A stretch of DNA of 64,000 nucleotides, taken from positions 1,240,001 to 1,304,000 of the forward strand of contig NZ_CP113089.1 in assembly GCF_026625045.1 (NCBI RefSeq), read 5' to 3'. The notes beneath the pieces are model-generated. The model was given only the letters and a program-made list of their open reading frames with translations. It was not told where the DNA came from and did no database searches. A program made the translations under genes and the position numbers. Positions 51,026-60,159 of the stretch are shown here, in pieces. Numbering within the stretch: position 1 is the first letter of the stretch; the number at the start of each line of letters is the position of its first letter. The DNA is from Microcella daejeonensis. GTDB taxonomy: Bacteria; Actinomycetota; Actinomycetes; Actinomycetales; Microbacteriaceae.

Positions 51026-51280
51026 GTGCCCCCCGTCGCCGTGACCCTGCTGACCAAGCCGGGCTGCCACCTCTGCGATGACGCCCGCGCGATCGTCGAG
51101 CAGGTCGTCGGCGAGGTCGAGGGCGTCGTGCTCGACGAGAGGTCGATCCTCGACGACGAGGCGCTGAACGCCCGCTACTGGGACGAGATCCCGGTCGTGC
51201 TCGTCGACGGCGCCGTGCACACCATCTGGCGGGTCGACCCGGCCCGTCTCCGCGCCGCACTGCAGGAGGCCACCGCATGA
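51026..51280 (+). CDS. Glutaredoxin-like thiol protein
   Basis: 84 residues, thioredoxin fold. Active site GCHLC (CXXC) with the preceding VTLLTKP strand and the cis-Pro region IPVVLVDG. This compact type is common in actinobacteria next to Dabb proteins. It may act as a mycothiol- or thioredoxin-dependent oxidoreductase. GTG start, leaderless. Overlaps the next gene by four bases (ATGA). Confidence 0.87.
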   Translation: MPPVAVTLLTKPGCHLCDDARAIVEQVVGEVEGVVLDERSILDDEALNARYWDEIPVVLVDGAVHTIWRVDPARLRAALQEATA

Positions 51281-51576
51281 TCCGACACATCGTCTGCTGG
51301 ACGCTGAACAGCTCCGACCCCGACGAGCGCGCCGCGGCCGTCGCCGGCATGCGCGAGCGCCTCGAGGTGCTGCCGCAGGTCATCCCTGGCCTTCGCTCGC
51401 TGACCGTCAGCCCCGATGTCGGCGACGTCGACGCGAACTGGGATGTCGTGCTCGTCTCCGAGCACGATGACCGCGCGGCGCTCGCCGCCTACATCGAGCA
51501 CCCGGCGCACGTCGAGGCCGCCGGATTCACCCGCTCGGTCGTCGCCGAGCGCGCCTGCGTCGACGTCGAGCTGTAG
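51277..51576 (+). CDS. Dabb (stress-responsive alpha/beta barrel) domain protein
   Basis: 99 residues. MIRHIVCWTL, LPQVIPGLRSLTVSPDV, WDVVLVSEHDDRAALAAYIEHPAHV and the C-terminal RACVDVEL are the Dabb pattern. Small dimeric proteins of this fold include olivetolic acid cyclase and stress proteins; its role here is unknown. Overlaps the glutaredoxin gene, and the YedK gene starts five bases later. Confidence 0.88.
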   Translation: MIRHIVCWTLNSSDPDERAAAVAGMRERLEVLPQVIPGLRSLTVSPDVGDVDANWDVVLVSEHDDRAALAAYIEHPAHVEAAGFTRSVVAERACVDVEL

Positions 51577-51581
51577 CGCTC

Positions 51582-52307
51582 ATGTGCGGCCGGTACGCGA
51601 ACACGAAGAGCGGCGAGGAGCTCGGCCGGTACTTCGAGGCCGATGAGGTCGACGCGGTCGCGATGCCGCCCAGCTGGAACATCGCCCCCACCCAGCAGGT
51701 GCCGATCGTCGTCGACCGGCTGCCGAAGGACGACCCCGAGGGCGTGCCCTCCCGCTTCGTGACGAGCGCGCGCTGGTCGCTCGTGCCCCGCTTCGCGAAG
51801 GAGCTGGTCTCGAAGTACCCGACCTTCAACGCGCGCAGCGAGACGGTGGCCGAGAAGGCCTCGTTCAAGAGCTCGCTCGTGCGCTCGCGGGCGATCCTGC
51901 CCGCCGACGGCTACTACGAGTGGCACACCGTCGAGGGCGCCGACGGCAAGCCCATCAAGACCCCGCACTGGATCCACGACCCGGTCGAGGGCGAGCTCGC
52001 CTTCGCCGGCCTCTACTCCTGGTGGCGGCCGCCGGTCGCCGAGGGGGCGGCCCCCGGCCCCTGGATGCTCACCGCGACCATGCTGACGCGCGCGGCCCAC
52101 GGGCCCGCAGCGAGCATCCACGACCGCGCCCCCGTCATGCTGCCGCGCGAGACCTGGGACGACTGGCTCGACCCGACGATCGAGGGCGATGAGGCGCTCG
52201 TCGAGATGATCGTCAGCGAGAGCGATCAGGTGCTCGAGCGGCTGCAGCTGCACGCCGTGGCGCCGCTGCGGGGCGACGGGCCGGAGCTGATCCGACCGCT
52301 GGGCTGA
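51582..52307 (+). CDS. SRAP family abasic-site protein (YedK/HMCES)
   Basis: 241 residues. The N-terminal MCGRY (Cys2 makes the covalent link to an abasic site), SWNIAPTQQVP, FNARSETVAEK, GYYEWH (Glu) and SIHDRAPVML (His) are all present. It crosslinks abasic sites in single-stranded DNA to protect them. Last gene of a short operon with the Grx and Dabb genes. Convergent with the SNase-like gene. Confidence 0.96.
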   Translation: MCGRYANTKSGEELGRYFEADEVDAVAMPPSWNIAPTQQVPIVVDRLPKDDPEGVPSRFVTSARWSLVPRFAKELVSKYPTFNARSETVAEKASFKSSLVRSRAILPADGYYEWHTVEGADGKPIKTPHWIHDPVEGELAFAGLYSWWRPPVAEGAAPGPWMLTATMLTRAAHGPAASIHDRAPVMLPRETWDDWLDPTIEGDEALVEMIVSESDQVLERLQLHAVAPLRGDGPELIRPLG

Positions 52308-52332
52308 GGCCGCGCGGCGCGAGGGCGCTCGG

Positions 52333-52884
52333 TCAGCAGGCGCCCCAGAGGCCGAGGCCCGCCGCCTGGGCATCCCGCTCGGCCTGCTGCAGGGCATCCC
52401 AGATCTGATCGTTGGGCTCGAAGAGCACGGCGCGACCGGCGCCCTGCTCGACGAGCGCGAGGTTGATGACCGTGCCCTCGGCCGTGCGCAGGTACATGAG
52501 CTCGCGACCGTACTGATCCTGCGGATCGCGGTCGTAGGCGTAGCCGAGGGTGCTGCCGACGGGCGCGAGCGCCTCGAGCGCCGCGGTGGCCTCGTCGCCG
52601 TAGCACTCGACCGGGTCGCGCACCTCGGGGGTGTCGACGCCGATGAGGCGCACGCGCAGCTCCTCCCCGTCGACGTCGAGGCGCAGGGTGTCGCCGTCGG
52701 TGATCGCGACGACGGTGCCCGCGCCGCCCGCGGCGATCTCGCCGCTCGCGCCACCCGGGCCGTAGGTCGCCCCGCCGCGCTCCGCGGTCGTGGCGTCGCC
52801 GATCGTCACCCCCGCGCAGGCCTGCAGACCGGCCAGGAGGGTGATCGCGCCGCCGAGCAGGGGGAGGAGGAGGGGCGTGCGCAC
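52333..52884 (-). CDS. SNase-like (thermonuclease family) lipoprotein
   Basis: 183 residues. The signal peptide ends LLAGLQAC, a lipobox with Cys near residue 23. The nuclease core has VVAITDGDTLRLDVDGEELRVRLIGVDTPEV, YGDEATAALEALAPVG, YDRDPQDQYGRELMYLRTAEGTVINLALVEQGAGRAVLF, and AERDAQAAGLGLWG. Catalytic Asp, Arg and Glu positions are plausible. An exported, membrane-anchored nuclease could process extracellular DNA. GTG start at 52884. Confidence 0.9.
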   Translation of the reverse strand: MRTPLLLPLLGGAITLLAGLQACAGVTIGDATTAERGGATYGPGGASGEIAAGGAGTVVAITDGDTLRLDVDGEELRVRLIGVDTPEVRDPVECYGDEATAALEALAPVGSTLGYAYDRDPQDQYGRELMYLRTAEGTVINLALVEQGAGRAVLFEPNDQIWDALQQAERDAQAAGLGLWGAC

Positions 52885-52971
52885 TCTGGGACTGTACCGG
52901 GGGTCGATGCCATCGGCGCCGCCGCGGTCTAGGCTGACCGCGTCGGAGCGGATCGCGTCGAAGGGATGCCC

Positions 52972-53523
52972 GTGGCAGAGGATCGTCCGGGGGCGCTCGA
53001 CCCCCGATTCCCCGAGGTGTTCCAGCGTGCCGGAGCCTCGACCCCCTCCCTGCGCGCGCCCGGCGTGCCGCCGATGTCCTCCGGCGGCGGGGCGGGCCGT
53101 GCCGAGCTCGCCGACCGCCGCGATCGCGGTGCGCGGCCGGTGCTCGATGCCGGGGTCGCGACGCCCGGTGCCGGAGCCGGCGCCGCGGGCGCCCGCGCGG
53201 ATTCCCGGGGGATCGATGCCGGGTCGGGCCGAACCGAACGGGTCTACGAGATCGTGGCCGCGGGCAACCCCTGGCTGCGCGGCATGTGGGTTCTGGGCAT
53301 GGTCGTCGTCGTAGCCGGGATCGCCGCGCAGTGGGCGGCGCAGACCCTCTTCATGGCGATGTCGACCGAGGCCGTCGCTCAGCCCGACTACGTCATCCCG
53401 CAGGTGCTCTTCTCGCTCTCCGGTCCGTTCATCACGGCGGGCTCGATCGCGCTCGTCGCCGCGGCCTCGCTGCGCATGGCGGCCTGGCGCCCGCGGGCGC
53501 GCCGCGAGGTCGACGCCGACTGA
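52972..53523 (+). CDS. Two-helix membrane protein, function unknown
   Basis: 183 residues. The first 95 are disordered, rich in Gly, Ala and Arg. Then RVYEIVAAGNPWLRGMWVLGMVVVVAGIAAQWAAQTLFM and SLSGPFITAGSIALVAAASLRMA give two membrane helices. The GTG at 52972 with GAAGGG six bases upstream is preferred to the ATG at 52966, which sits on top of that box. I do not recognise a family. Confidence 0.7.
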   Translation: MAEDRPGALDPRFPEVFQRAGASTPSLRAPGVPPMSSGGGAGRAELADRRDRGARPVLDAGVATPGAGAGAAGARADSRGIDAGSGRTERVYEIVAAGNPWLRGMWVLGMVVVVAGIAAQWAAQTLFMAMSTEAVAQPDYVIPQVLFSLSGPFITAGSIALVAAASLRMAAWRPRARREVDAD

Positions 53524-53569
53524 GGCACCGCGACCGGCGGCGGGGCCGGGATGCTCGGCTCGCGCCGCC

Positions 53570-54463
53570 TCAGCGCTGGCAGCTCGGGCAGTACCAGGTC
53601 ATCCGCTCGGTCAGCGCCGAGTCGCCCAGGGTGCCCTGCCGCACGGGCGTGCCGCAGCGGCGGCACGGCTGCCGCTCCCGGTGCGCGACCCAGAGCCGTC
53701 GCCCTCGGCGCGTGTCGCCGGTCGTCGTGCGCTCGACCCGGTCGCGGTTGGCGCGGATGAGCCGGACGGCGAGATCGACCGCGGCAGCGGCATCCACTTC
53801 GCCCACCGGGGTCTCGGGCAGCACGCCGCGCAGGAACAGCGTCTCGTTGCGGTAGTCGTTGCCGAGCCCGGCGATGATGCGCTGATCGAGCAGGGCGAGC
53901 CCGATGGGGCGCGCGGGGTCGGCGGTGAGGCGCGCGAGCGCCTCGGTGCGATCCCAGTCGGGCCCGAGCGGGTCGGGGCCGAGGTAGCCGACCATCTGCT
54001 CCTCCTGGGCGGTGGGTGCGATCTCGAGCTCCCCGAGCGCGAAGCCGACGGCCTGCCAGCCCTGCTCGTCGACCGGCGGGATGTCGGCCGCGATGCTCTC
54101 GGCCCCGCGGTGCTCGCTGCCGAGCGAGCCGCCGAGCGAGCCGCCGACCGAGCCGCCGGCCGAGCCGCCGCCCGCGGCGCCCACCTCGAGCACCATGCGC
54201 GCCTCGAAGGCGGGTCGCCGCCAGCGCGCTCCGGGCCGGTAGACGTGCCACGAGCCCTCCATCTTGAGGTGCGAGTGCACGGTCGTCGTGCCGATGCGCA
54301 TGAGCAGGTGCTTGCCGCGGGCGACGACCTCGTGCACCGGCTCGCCGCTGAGGTCGACCGTCGCGTACTGCGGAACACGCACGTCGCAGTGCGTGACGGT
54401 GCGGCCGGCGAGCGCCTCGTGCAGGCGGCTCGCGGCCCGGTGGACGGTGTCACCCTCGGGCAC
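53570..54463 (-). CDS. nei2: Endonuclease VIII-like DNA glycosylase (Nei2, Fpg/Nei family)
   Basis: 297 residues. The N-terminus must be Pro after Met removal, because Pro is the catalytic nucleophile. The GTG at 54463 gives MPEGDTVHRAA; the ATG at 54469 would give MPVPEGDT and bury it. The catalytic Lys sits in GTTTVHSHLKMEGSW, the helix-two-turn-helix in LLDQRIIAGLGNDYRNETLF, and the zinc finger C-x2-C...C-x2-C near the end. A Gly/Ser-rich insertion (GGGSAGGSVGGSLGG) around residue 98-118 is unusual. It lies 44 bases after lhr, an order also seen in mycobacteria. Confidence 0.93.
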   Translation of the reverse strand: MPEGDTVHRAASRLHEALAGRTVTHCDVRVPQYATVDLSGEPVHEVVARGKHLLMRIGTTTVHSHLKMEGSWHVYRPGARWRRPAFEARMVLEVGAAGGGSAGGSVGGSLGGSLGSEHRGAESIAADIPPVDEQGWQAVGFALGELEIAPTAQEEQMVGYLGPDPLGPDWDRTEALARLTADPARPIGLALLDQRIIAGLGNDYRNETLFLRGVLPETPVGEVDAAAAVDLAVRLIRANRDRVERTTTGDTRRGRRLWVAHRERQPCRRCGTPVRQGTLGDSALTERMTWYCPSCQR

Positions 54464-54507
54464 GGGCATCCCCCTCGCATCTCATCGCGTCGTCGACCCC
54501 TCGCCGC

Positions 54508-57500
54508 TCAGACCCGCAGCCGCAGACCCTGCGGCGTCGCGACGAAACCGGCCGTGGCGAGCGCCTCGGCGAAGGCCGTGCCGAACGCGCTCTCGCCGTT
54601 CACGCGCTCGACCCGCAGGCTGCGCAGCCGCGCGCGCACGACGGCGGCGAGCTCGACGGCCGCGGCCTTGAGCACGGCCGCATCGTCGGTGAACGTCAGC
54701 ACGGTCTTGCCGCCGCGCTCGAGGTAGGCGGCGAGGTGCCCGTCGACGAGCAGCACGAGGGCTCCGGCCTTGCGACCGGGCCGGTGCGCGGGCGCGGTGC
54801 GAGGGCGCGTCGCGGTGGTCGTCGCGGTGCGGGCGGGGGATGCCCCGGCCGGGCTCGCGGCGACGCTCGAGCCCGTCGCCGCGCCGTCGCCGTCGCCGTT
54901 CGCGACCTCGTCATCGGCTGGCTCGCGCCCCGGCCACGGCAGCGCGGCGCCGTAGGGGTTCGCCGGATCGGTCGCGGCGAGCACGAGCGCCTCGAGCGCG
55001 GGAGCCGCGTCGGGGTCGCGGGCGTAGGTGCGCAGCCGGTCGACCGTGGCGGGCGTCGCGAACTGCGCGGCGCCGAGCCGGTCGACGAAGTAGCCGCGGC
55101 GCACCGAGCCCGACTCCTCCATGCGCGCGAGCACCTTGTAGAGCAGCGCGAAGCCGCCGCGCACCTCCTCGGCCTGGGCGGCGCCGCGGGTGACCACGCC
55201 GTGCCGCTCGAGCATGCTGTCGGCGAGGTGCGCGGCCCGCCGCGTGGCGTCGGCGTCGCGCTCGGGCAGCAGCGACCAGCGGCCCGCGGCCGTCGGCGGG
55301 CCGGCCTGCAGCACGGCGGTCGGCCGCGAGTACCCGCGGTACGCCCGGGGGCGGGGGGCGCGGCGCCCGCTGGTCTTCGCCGGGCCGCCGAGCATCGCCC
55401 GAACGGGGGCGAGGGTGTCGTTGGTGAGACGGCCCGCCCAGACCAGCTGCCAGAGATCGTCGACGAGCGCCGCGTCGTCCGTGGCGCCGACGGCGTTCGA
55501 CAGCTGCCGGAAGAAGAAGCCCCCGCCGCCCGAGAGCGCATCGAGGATGCCCTGCTGCCGCTCGCTCGGAGCCTCGTCCACCACGTCCGCGAGCGAGAGC
55601 GGCGCGAGCCCGGCCAGGTGCAGGCTGATCCAGCCGTCGTGGCCGGGCAGGGATCCCGAGCCGGCCCAGACCAGCTCGCCGCTCGCCGTCAGCTCGTCGA
55701 GCCACGCGGGCGAGTAGTCGCGCACCCGGCTCGGCAGCACGAGGGTCTCCCAGGCGGAGGCCGGCAGGGCGAGCCCCTCCAGCTGCTCGACGGCCTGCAG
55801 CACCCCGTCGAGGCCGCGCAGCGCACCGCCGCGGCGGGCGGCCGGGCGCGGGGCGGTGCCGGTCGCGGAGGAAGTGCCGCGTCCGCCGCCGCGCGCACCG
55901 GGCGCACCCGGGTCGGCGCGGGTCGCGGCGCGCGGTGCCGCGCCGAGTCCCGGCTCGCCGGCGGCGGCGCTGCCGACGTGCTGCCAGGCGGGCAGGAACC
56001 GGGCGAGCGTTCCCGCGGTGACCGGCTCGATCTCCTTGCGCAGGGCGGCGAGGCTGCGCGAGCGCAGCCGGCGCAGCACCTCGGCGTCGACCCACTCGGT
56101 GCCGCTCGCCCCGGGGCGGAACTCGCCCTCGATCACCCGGCGGTCGGCGGCGAGGCGGCGCAGCGCATCGGTGACGACGGCGATGCCGAGCCCGAAGCGC
56201 GCGGCGACCTCGTTCGCGGCGAAGGGCGCGTGGGTGCGGGCGAAGCGCGCGACGAGGTCGCCGACGGGATCGGGCACCGGGTCGAGGAAGGCGGAGGGCA
56301 CGCCGTGGGGCACGGGGGTGCCGAGGGCGTCGCGCAGTCGGGCGGCGTCCTCGACGCCCGCGTAGCGCTGCTCTCCCGCGAGGGTCACGCCGAGCACGCG
56401 GTTCGCCCGGGCGAGCTCGGTGAGCCAGGTCTCGATCTCCGCGCCGTCGACGGTGCGCAGACGCAGCTCGTCGAGGCTCAGCGGGCCGAGGATGCGCAGC
56501 AGGTCGATGAGGCCCTCGGCGTCCTTCGCGCGGCGATCGGGGGCGAGGCGCTGCAGCTCGGCCTCGGTCTGGGCGATGACGGCCGGATCGAGCACCTCGC
56601 GCAGCTCCGCGCGACCGAGCAGCTCGGCGAGGAGGGTCGGGTCGATGCTGAGCGCTGCGGCCCGCCGCTCGGCGAGCGGGCTGTCGCCCTCGTAGAGGAA
56701 GGCGGCGACGTAGCCGAAGAGGAGCGATCGGGCGAAGGGGGAGGGGCTCGGCGTCTCGACCTCGACGAGGCGCAGCTCGCGCCGGGCGATCTGCGCGGTG
56801 AGCTCGCTGAGCGAGGGCAGGTCGTAGACGTCGCTGAGCACCTCGCGCACCGTCTCGAGCACGATCGGGAAGCTCGGGAACTCGCGCGCGACCTCGAGCA
56901 GCTGGCTCGCGCGCTGGCGCTGCTGCCAGAGCGGGCTGCGCTGGCCCGGATTGCGGCGGGGTAGCAGCAGCGCCCGGGCCGCGCACTCGCGGAATCGGCT
57001 GGCGAAGACGGCCGAGCCGCCGACCTCGGCGGTGACGATCTCGGTGAGCTCCTCGCCGTCGAAGAGGAACAGCTCGGCGCCGGGCGGCTCGGCCTCGGTG
57101 TCGGGCAGCCGCACGACGATGCCGTCGTCGGCCGCGATGGCGGCGCCGTCGTAGCCGTGCCGCTCGCGGATGCGGGAGGAGATGGCGAGGGCCCACGGGG
57201 CGTGCACCGCGAGCCCGTAGGGCGAGTGCAGCACGACCCGCCAGTCGCCCAGCTCGTCGCGGAATCGCTCGACGACGAGGGTCGAGTCGGTCGGCAGCTG
57301 GCCGGTGGCGCCCTGCTGCTCCGCCAGCAGGGCCTCGAGGTTGCTGATGGCGCGGTCGTCGAGACCCGCGGCCTTCAGGCGCTCGCGCCGGGCATCCGGC
57401 CTCGCCGCCGCGAGCTCGCGCGTCGTCTCGCCGAGCGCGCGACCGAGCTCGGCCGGGCGCCCCAGGCCGTCGCCGCGCCAGAACGGCACCTTGCCGGGCT

Positions 57501-59304
57501 GCCCGAAGGCGGGGGTGACGACGACGCGGTCGTGCGTGATCTCCTCGATGCGCCAGCTCGTCGCGCCGAGTGCGAAGACGTCGCCGACGCGCGACTCGTA
57601 GACCATCTCCTCGTCGAGCTCGCCGACGCGGCGGCCGACGCCCTCGCCCGCGAGGTACACGCCGAACAGGCCGCGGTCGGGGATGGTGCCGCCGCTCGTG
57701 ACGGCGAGCCGCTGCGCGCCCGGGCGGCCGGTGAGCTGACCGCTCACGCGATCCCAGACGATGCGCGGGCGCAGCTCGGCGAAGCGGTCGCTCGGGTACC
57801 GGCCGCTCAGGAGGTCGAGCACGGCGTCGTAGGCCGAGCGCGGCAGGGTCGCGAAGGGCGCGCTGCGGCGCACGGTCTCGAACCACTCCTCGATGTCGGC
57901 GCTCTCGAGGGCGACGTGGGCGACGGTCTGCTGCGCGAGCACGTCGAGGGGGTTCGCCGGCACGCTCAGCTGCTCGATGCGCCCGCCGAGCATCCGCTCG
58001 CTCGTCACCGTCGCGTGCAGCACGTCGAGCCGGTGCTTGGGCATCATCACGCCGCGGCTGATCTCGCCCACCTGGTGGCCCGCGCGGCCGAGCCGCTGCA
58101 GCCCGCTCGCGACGCTCGGCGGCGCCTCCACCTGGATGACGAGGTCGACGGCGCCCATGTCGATGCCGAGCTCGAGGCTGCTCGTCGCGACGACGCAGCG
58201 CAGGATGCCCGACTTCAGCGCGTCCTCGATATCGGCCCTCTGCTCCTTGCTCACCGAGCCGTGGTGCGCGCGGGCCAGCAAGGGCGCGGCCTCCTCGGCC
58301 GAGCCCTCGGGCCGGGCGGCCGCGAGCCGGTCGGCCTGGATCTCGTTGAGCCGCGCCGTGAGCCGCTCGGCGAGGCGCCGGGAGTTCGCGAACACGATCG
58401 TCGACCGGTTCTCGAGCACCCGGTCGACGATGTCCTCCTCGACGTGGGGCCAGATCGACGGCGTCGCGGGGGCGCCCGAGCTGCTGCCGCCCTCCTCCTC
58501 ATCGGCCATGGGCGGCGGCGCCGTCATGTCGTCGACGGGCACGACGACCCGCAGGTCGAAGGTCTTCGTCGCCGGCGGCTGCACGATCGTGACGGGGGTG
58601 CTGCCGCCGAGGAACCGGGCGACCTCCTCCACCGGGCGCACGGTGGCCGAGAGGCCGATGCGCTGCACGGGTCGCCCGAGCCGGGCATCCAGCCGTTCGA
58701 GGCTCAGCGCCAGGTGCGCGCCCCGCTTGGTGCCGGCGACGGCGTGCACCTCGTCGACGATGACCGTGCGCACGCCGTCGAGCGTCTCGCGCGCGCTCGA
58801 GGTGAGCATGAGGTACAGGCTCTCGGGGGTCGTGATGAGGATGTCGGGCGGCGAGGTCTGCAGCTTGCGGCGGTCGGCGCTGGGGGTGTCGCCCGAGCGT
58901 ACCCCTACCGTGACGGTCGGCGGCTCCGAGCCGAGGCGGCGGGCCGTCTGCGTGACGCCGATGAGGGGGGAGCGCAGATTGCGCTCGACGTCGACGCCGA
59001 GCGCCTTGAGCGGCGAGATGTAGAGCACGCGGGTGCGCTGCCGCGGGTCCTCCGGCGGGCCCTCGGCGACGAGCCGGTCGATCGCCCAGAGGAAGCTCGC
59101 GAGCGTCTTGCCCGAGCCCGTCGGCGCGACGACGAGCGCGTGCCTGCCGGTCGAGATCGCGTCCCAGGCGCCGAGCTGCGCGGGCGTCGGCGCGGGGAAG
59201 GCGCCGGCGAACCACTCACGCGTCGCGGGAGCGAACCGCTCGAGCACGGCGGCGGCGTCGAGCTCGGCGGGGCCCGGCACGGCGGCGGCGTCGAGCTCGG
59301 TCAT
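54508..59304 (-). CDS. lhr: ATP-dependent helicase Lhr
   Basis: 1598 residues, the size of bacterial long Lhr. SF2 motifs: VVAPTGSGKT (I), TPESLYLM, VDEVHAV (II), IGLSATVRP (III), TIVFANSRRLAERL (IV), and the late GRAGHQ (VI). The large C-terminal region (from about residue 900) is the Lhr-specific winged-helix and beta-rich assembly; a Pro/Ala/Arg linker and a basic Ala/Thr linker near the C-terminus are less conserved. Bacterial Lhr is a DNA-repair helicase. ATG 59304 has CATGAT six bases upstream. Co-transcribed with nei2. Confidence 0.95.
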   Translation of the reverse strand: MTELDAAAVPGPAELDAAAVLERFAPATREWFAGAFPAPTPAQLGAWDAISTGRHALVVAPTGSGKTLASFLWAIDRLVAEGPPEDPRQRTRVLYISPLKALGVDVERNLRSPLIGVTQTARRLGSEPPTVTVGVRSGDTPSADRRKLQTSPPDILITTPESLYLMLTSSARETLDGVRTVIVDEVHAVAGTKRGAHLALSLERLDARLGRPVQRIGLSATVRPVEEVARFLGGSTPVTIVQPPATKTFDLRVVVPVDDMTAPPPMADEEEGGSSSGAPATPSIWPHVEEDIVDRVLENRSTIVFANSRRLAERLTARLNEIQADRLAAARPEGSAEEAAPLLARAHHGSVSKEQRADIEDALKSGILRCVVATSSLELGIDMGAVDLVIQVEAPPSVASGLQRLGRAGHQVGEISRGVMMPKHRLDVLHATVTSERMLGGRIEQLSVPANPLDVLAQQTVAHVALESADIEEWFETVRRSAPFATLPRSAYDAVLDLLSGRYPSDRFAELRPRIVWDRVSGQLTGRPGAQRLAVTSGGTIPDRGLFGVYLAGEGVGRRVGELDEEMVYESRVGDVFALGATSWRIEEITHDRVVVTPAFGQPGKVPFWRGDGLGRPAELGRALGETTRELAAARPDARRERLKAAGLDDRAISNLEALLAEQQGATGQLPTDSTLVVERFRDELGDWRVVLHSPYGLAVHAPWALAISSRIRERHGYDGAAIAADDGIVVRLPDTEAEPPGAELFLFDGEELTEIVTAEVGGSAVFASRFRECAARALLLPRRNPGQRSPLWQQRQRASQLLEVAREFPSFPIVLETVREVLSDVYDLPSLSELTAQIARRELRLVEVETPSPSPFARSLLFGYVAAFLYEGDSPLAERRAAALSIDPTLLAELLGRAELREVLDPAVIAQTEAELQRLAPDRRAKDAEGLIDLLRILGPLSLDELRLRTVDGAEIETWLTELARANRVLGVTLAGEQRYAGVEDAARLRDALGTPVPHGVPSAFLDPVPDPVGDLVARFARTHAPFAANEVAARFGLGIAVVTDALRRLAADRRVIEGEFRPGASGTEWVDAEVLRRLRSRSLAALRKEIEPVTAGTLARFLPAWQHVGSAAAGEPGLGAAPRAATRADPGAPGARGGGRGTSSATGTAPRPAARRGGALRGLDGVLQAVEQLEGLALPASAWETLVLPSRVRDYSPAWLDELTASGELVWAGSGSLPGHDGWISLHLAGLAPLSLADVVDEAPSERQQGILDALSGGGGFFFRQLSNAVGATDDAALVDDLWQLVWAGRLTNDTLAPVRAMLGGPAKTSGRRAPRPRAYRGYSRPTAVLQAGPPTAAGRWSLLPERDADATRRAAHLADSMLERHGVVTRGAAQAEEVRGGFALLYKVLARMEESGSVRRGYFVDRLGAAQFATPATVDRLRTYARDPDAAPALEALVLAATDPANPYGAALPWPGREPADDEVANGDGDGAATGSSVAASPAGASPARTATTTATRPRTAPAHRPGRKAGALVLLVDGHLAAYLERGGKTVLTFTDDAAVLKAAAVELAAVVRARLRSLRVERVNGESAFGTAFAEALATAGFVATPQGLRLRV

Positions 59305-59348
59305 CCGCTCATCATGCCCCCGACCGCCGACACCGCGCTGGGCGGCAC

Positions 59349-59996
59349 TCAGCCGGCGCTCGGGCGGTAGAACGGGCGCAGGAAGCCGAGCACGTCGGCG
59401 AGCTCCGGCTCGCTCACGCCGTGCCCGAGCCCCTCGTAGATGCGCTCCGTCAGCTCGACGTGCTCGGGCAGCCAGCGCTGCGTCGCCGCGACGAAGGCGT
59501 CGGGGATGACCTCGTCGTGCGTGCCGCGGCCCCAGAACACGGGCGGGCGCGCGGCGGCGAGCCGAGCATCCGCCGGTGCCTCGCCCGCCACCACGAAGCC
59601 GGCGAGGCTGACGGCGTAGGCGAAGCGCTCGGGGGCGTGGCGCAGCAGCTGCAGGGCGACCGCCCCTCCCTGGCTGAAGCCGAGCAGCCCCACGCTCGTC
59701 GCCTGCTGCCCGTCGAGCCAGTGCAGCACCCCGCGCGCGGCGGCGTCGGCGCCCTCCGCGCGGTCGGCGTTCAGCTGCGGGTCGAGCCCGTACCAGGCGT
59801 AGCCGAGGCCCTCGCGCAGCGGCGCCCGCAGGCTCGCGATGACGGGCTGCAGCGGCAGGTGCGGGGCGAGGCCGAAGAGGTCGCCCTCGTGGCTGCCGTA
59901 GCCGTGCAGCAGAACGAGCAGCGGGCGGCCGGCGCGCTCGGCGGCCGGGGCCGACCACATGATGGCGGACTCGTCGATCAGCTGCATCGCGCTCAT
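59349..59996 (-). CDS. Alpha/beta hydrolase (carboxylesterase/phospholipase type)
   Basis: 215 residues. LLVLLHGYGSHEGDLFGLAPHL (oxyanion region), GLLGFSQGGAVALQLL (Ser nucleophile), GRGTHDEVIP (Asp) and YEGLGHGVSEPE (His) match the small phospholipase/carboxylesterase family. Cytoplasmic; substrate unknown. ATG 59996 is six bases after CACGAT on the minus strand, a weak leaderless match. Divergent from the NUDIX-like gene. Confidence 0.88.
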   Translation of the reverse strand: MSAMQLIDESAIMWSAPAAERAGRPLLVLLHGYGSHEGDLFGLAPHLPLQPVIASLRAPLREGLGYAWYGLDPQLNADRAEGADAAARGVLHWLDGQQATSVGLLGFSQGGAVALQLLRHAPERFAYAVSLAGFVVAGEAPADARLAAARPPVFWGRGTHDEVIPDAFVAATQRWLPEHVELTERIYEGLGHGVSEPELADVLGFLRPFYRPSAG

Positions 59997-60159
59997 GCGG
60001 CCATCGTGGCAGGCGCGCCTGGATGCCCGGGCCGGCCCCGCGCCGCGCCCCGAGCCGCACGGTCCGGCGCCGCCCCGGGCCGACCCGCGCGCCGATGTGC
60101 GCCGACCCGCCCGGGCGCGGGGGCGGGAGCGGCGGGGGTTTCGGGTGAGAATGGGCACC

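Noticed and set aside
54736..56964. Long open frame on the + strand opposite lhr (and similar frames opposite most genes)
   Set aside because: Its sequence is Arg/Gly/Ala-rich with no domain, and it is a by-product of third-position GC bias in the true gene on the other strand.
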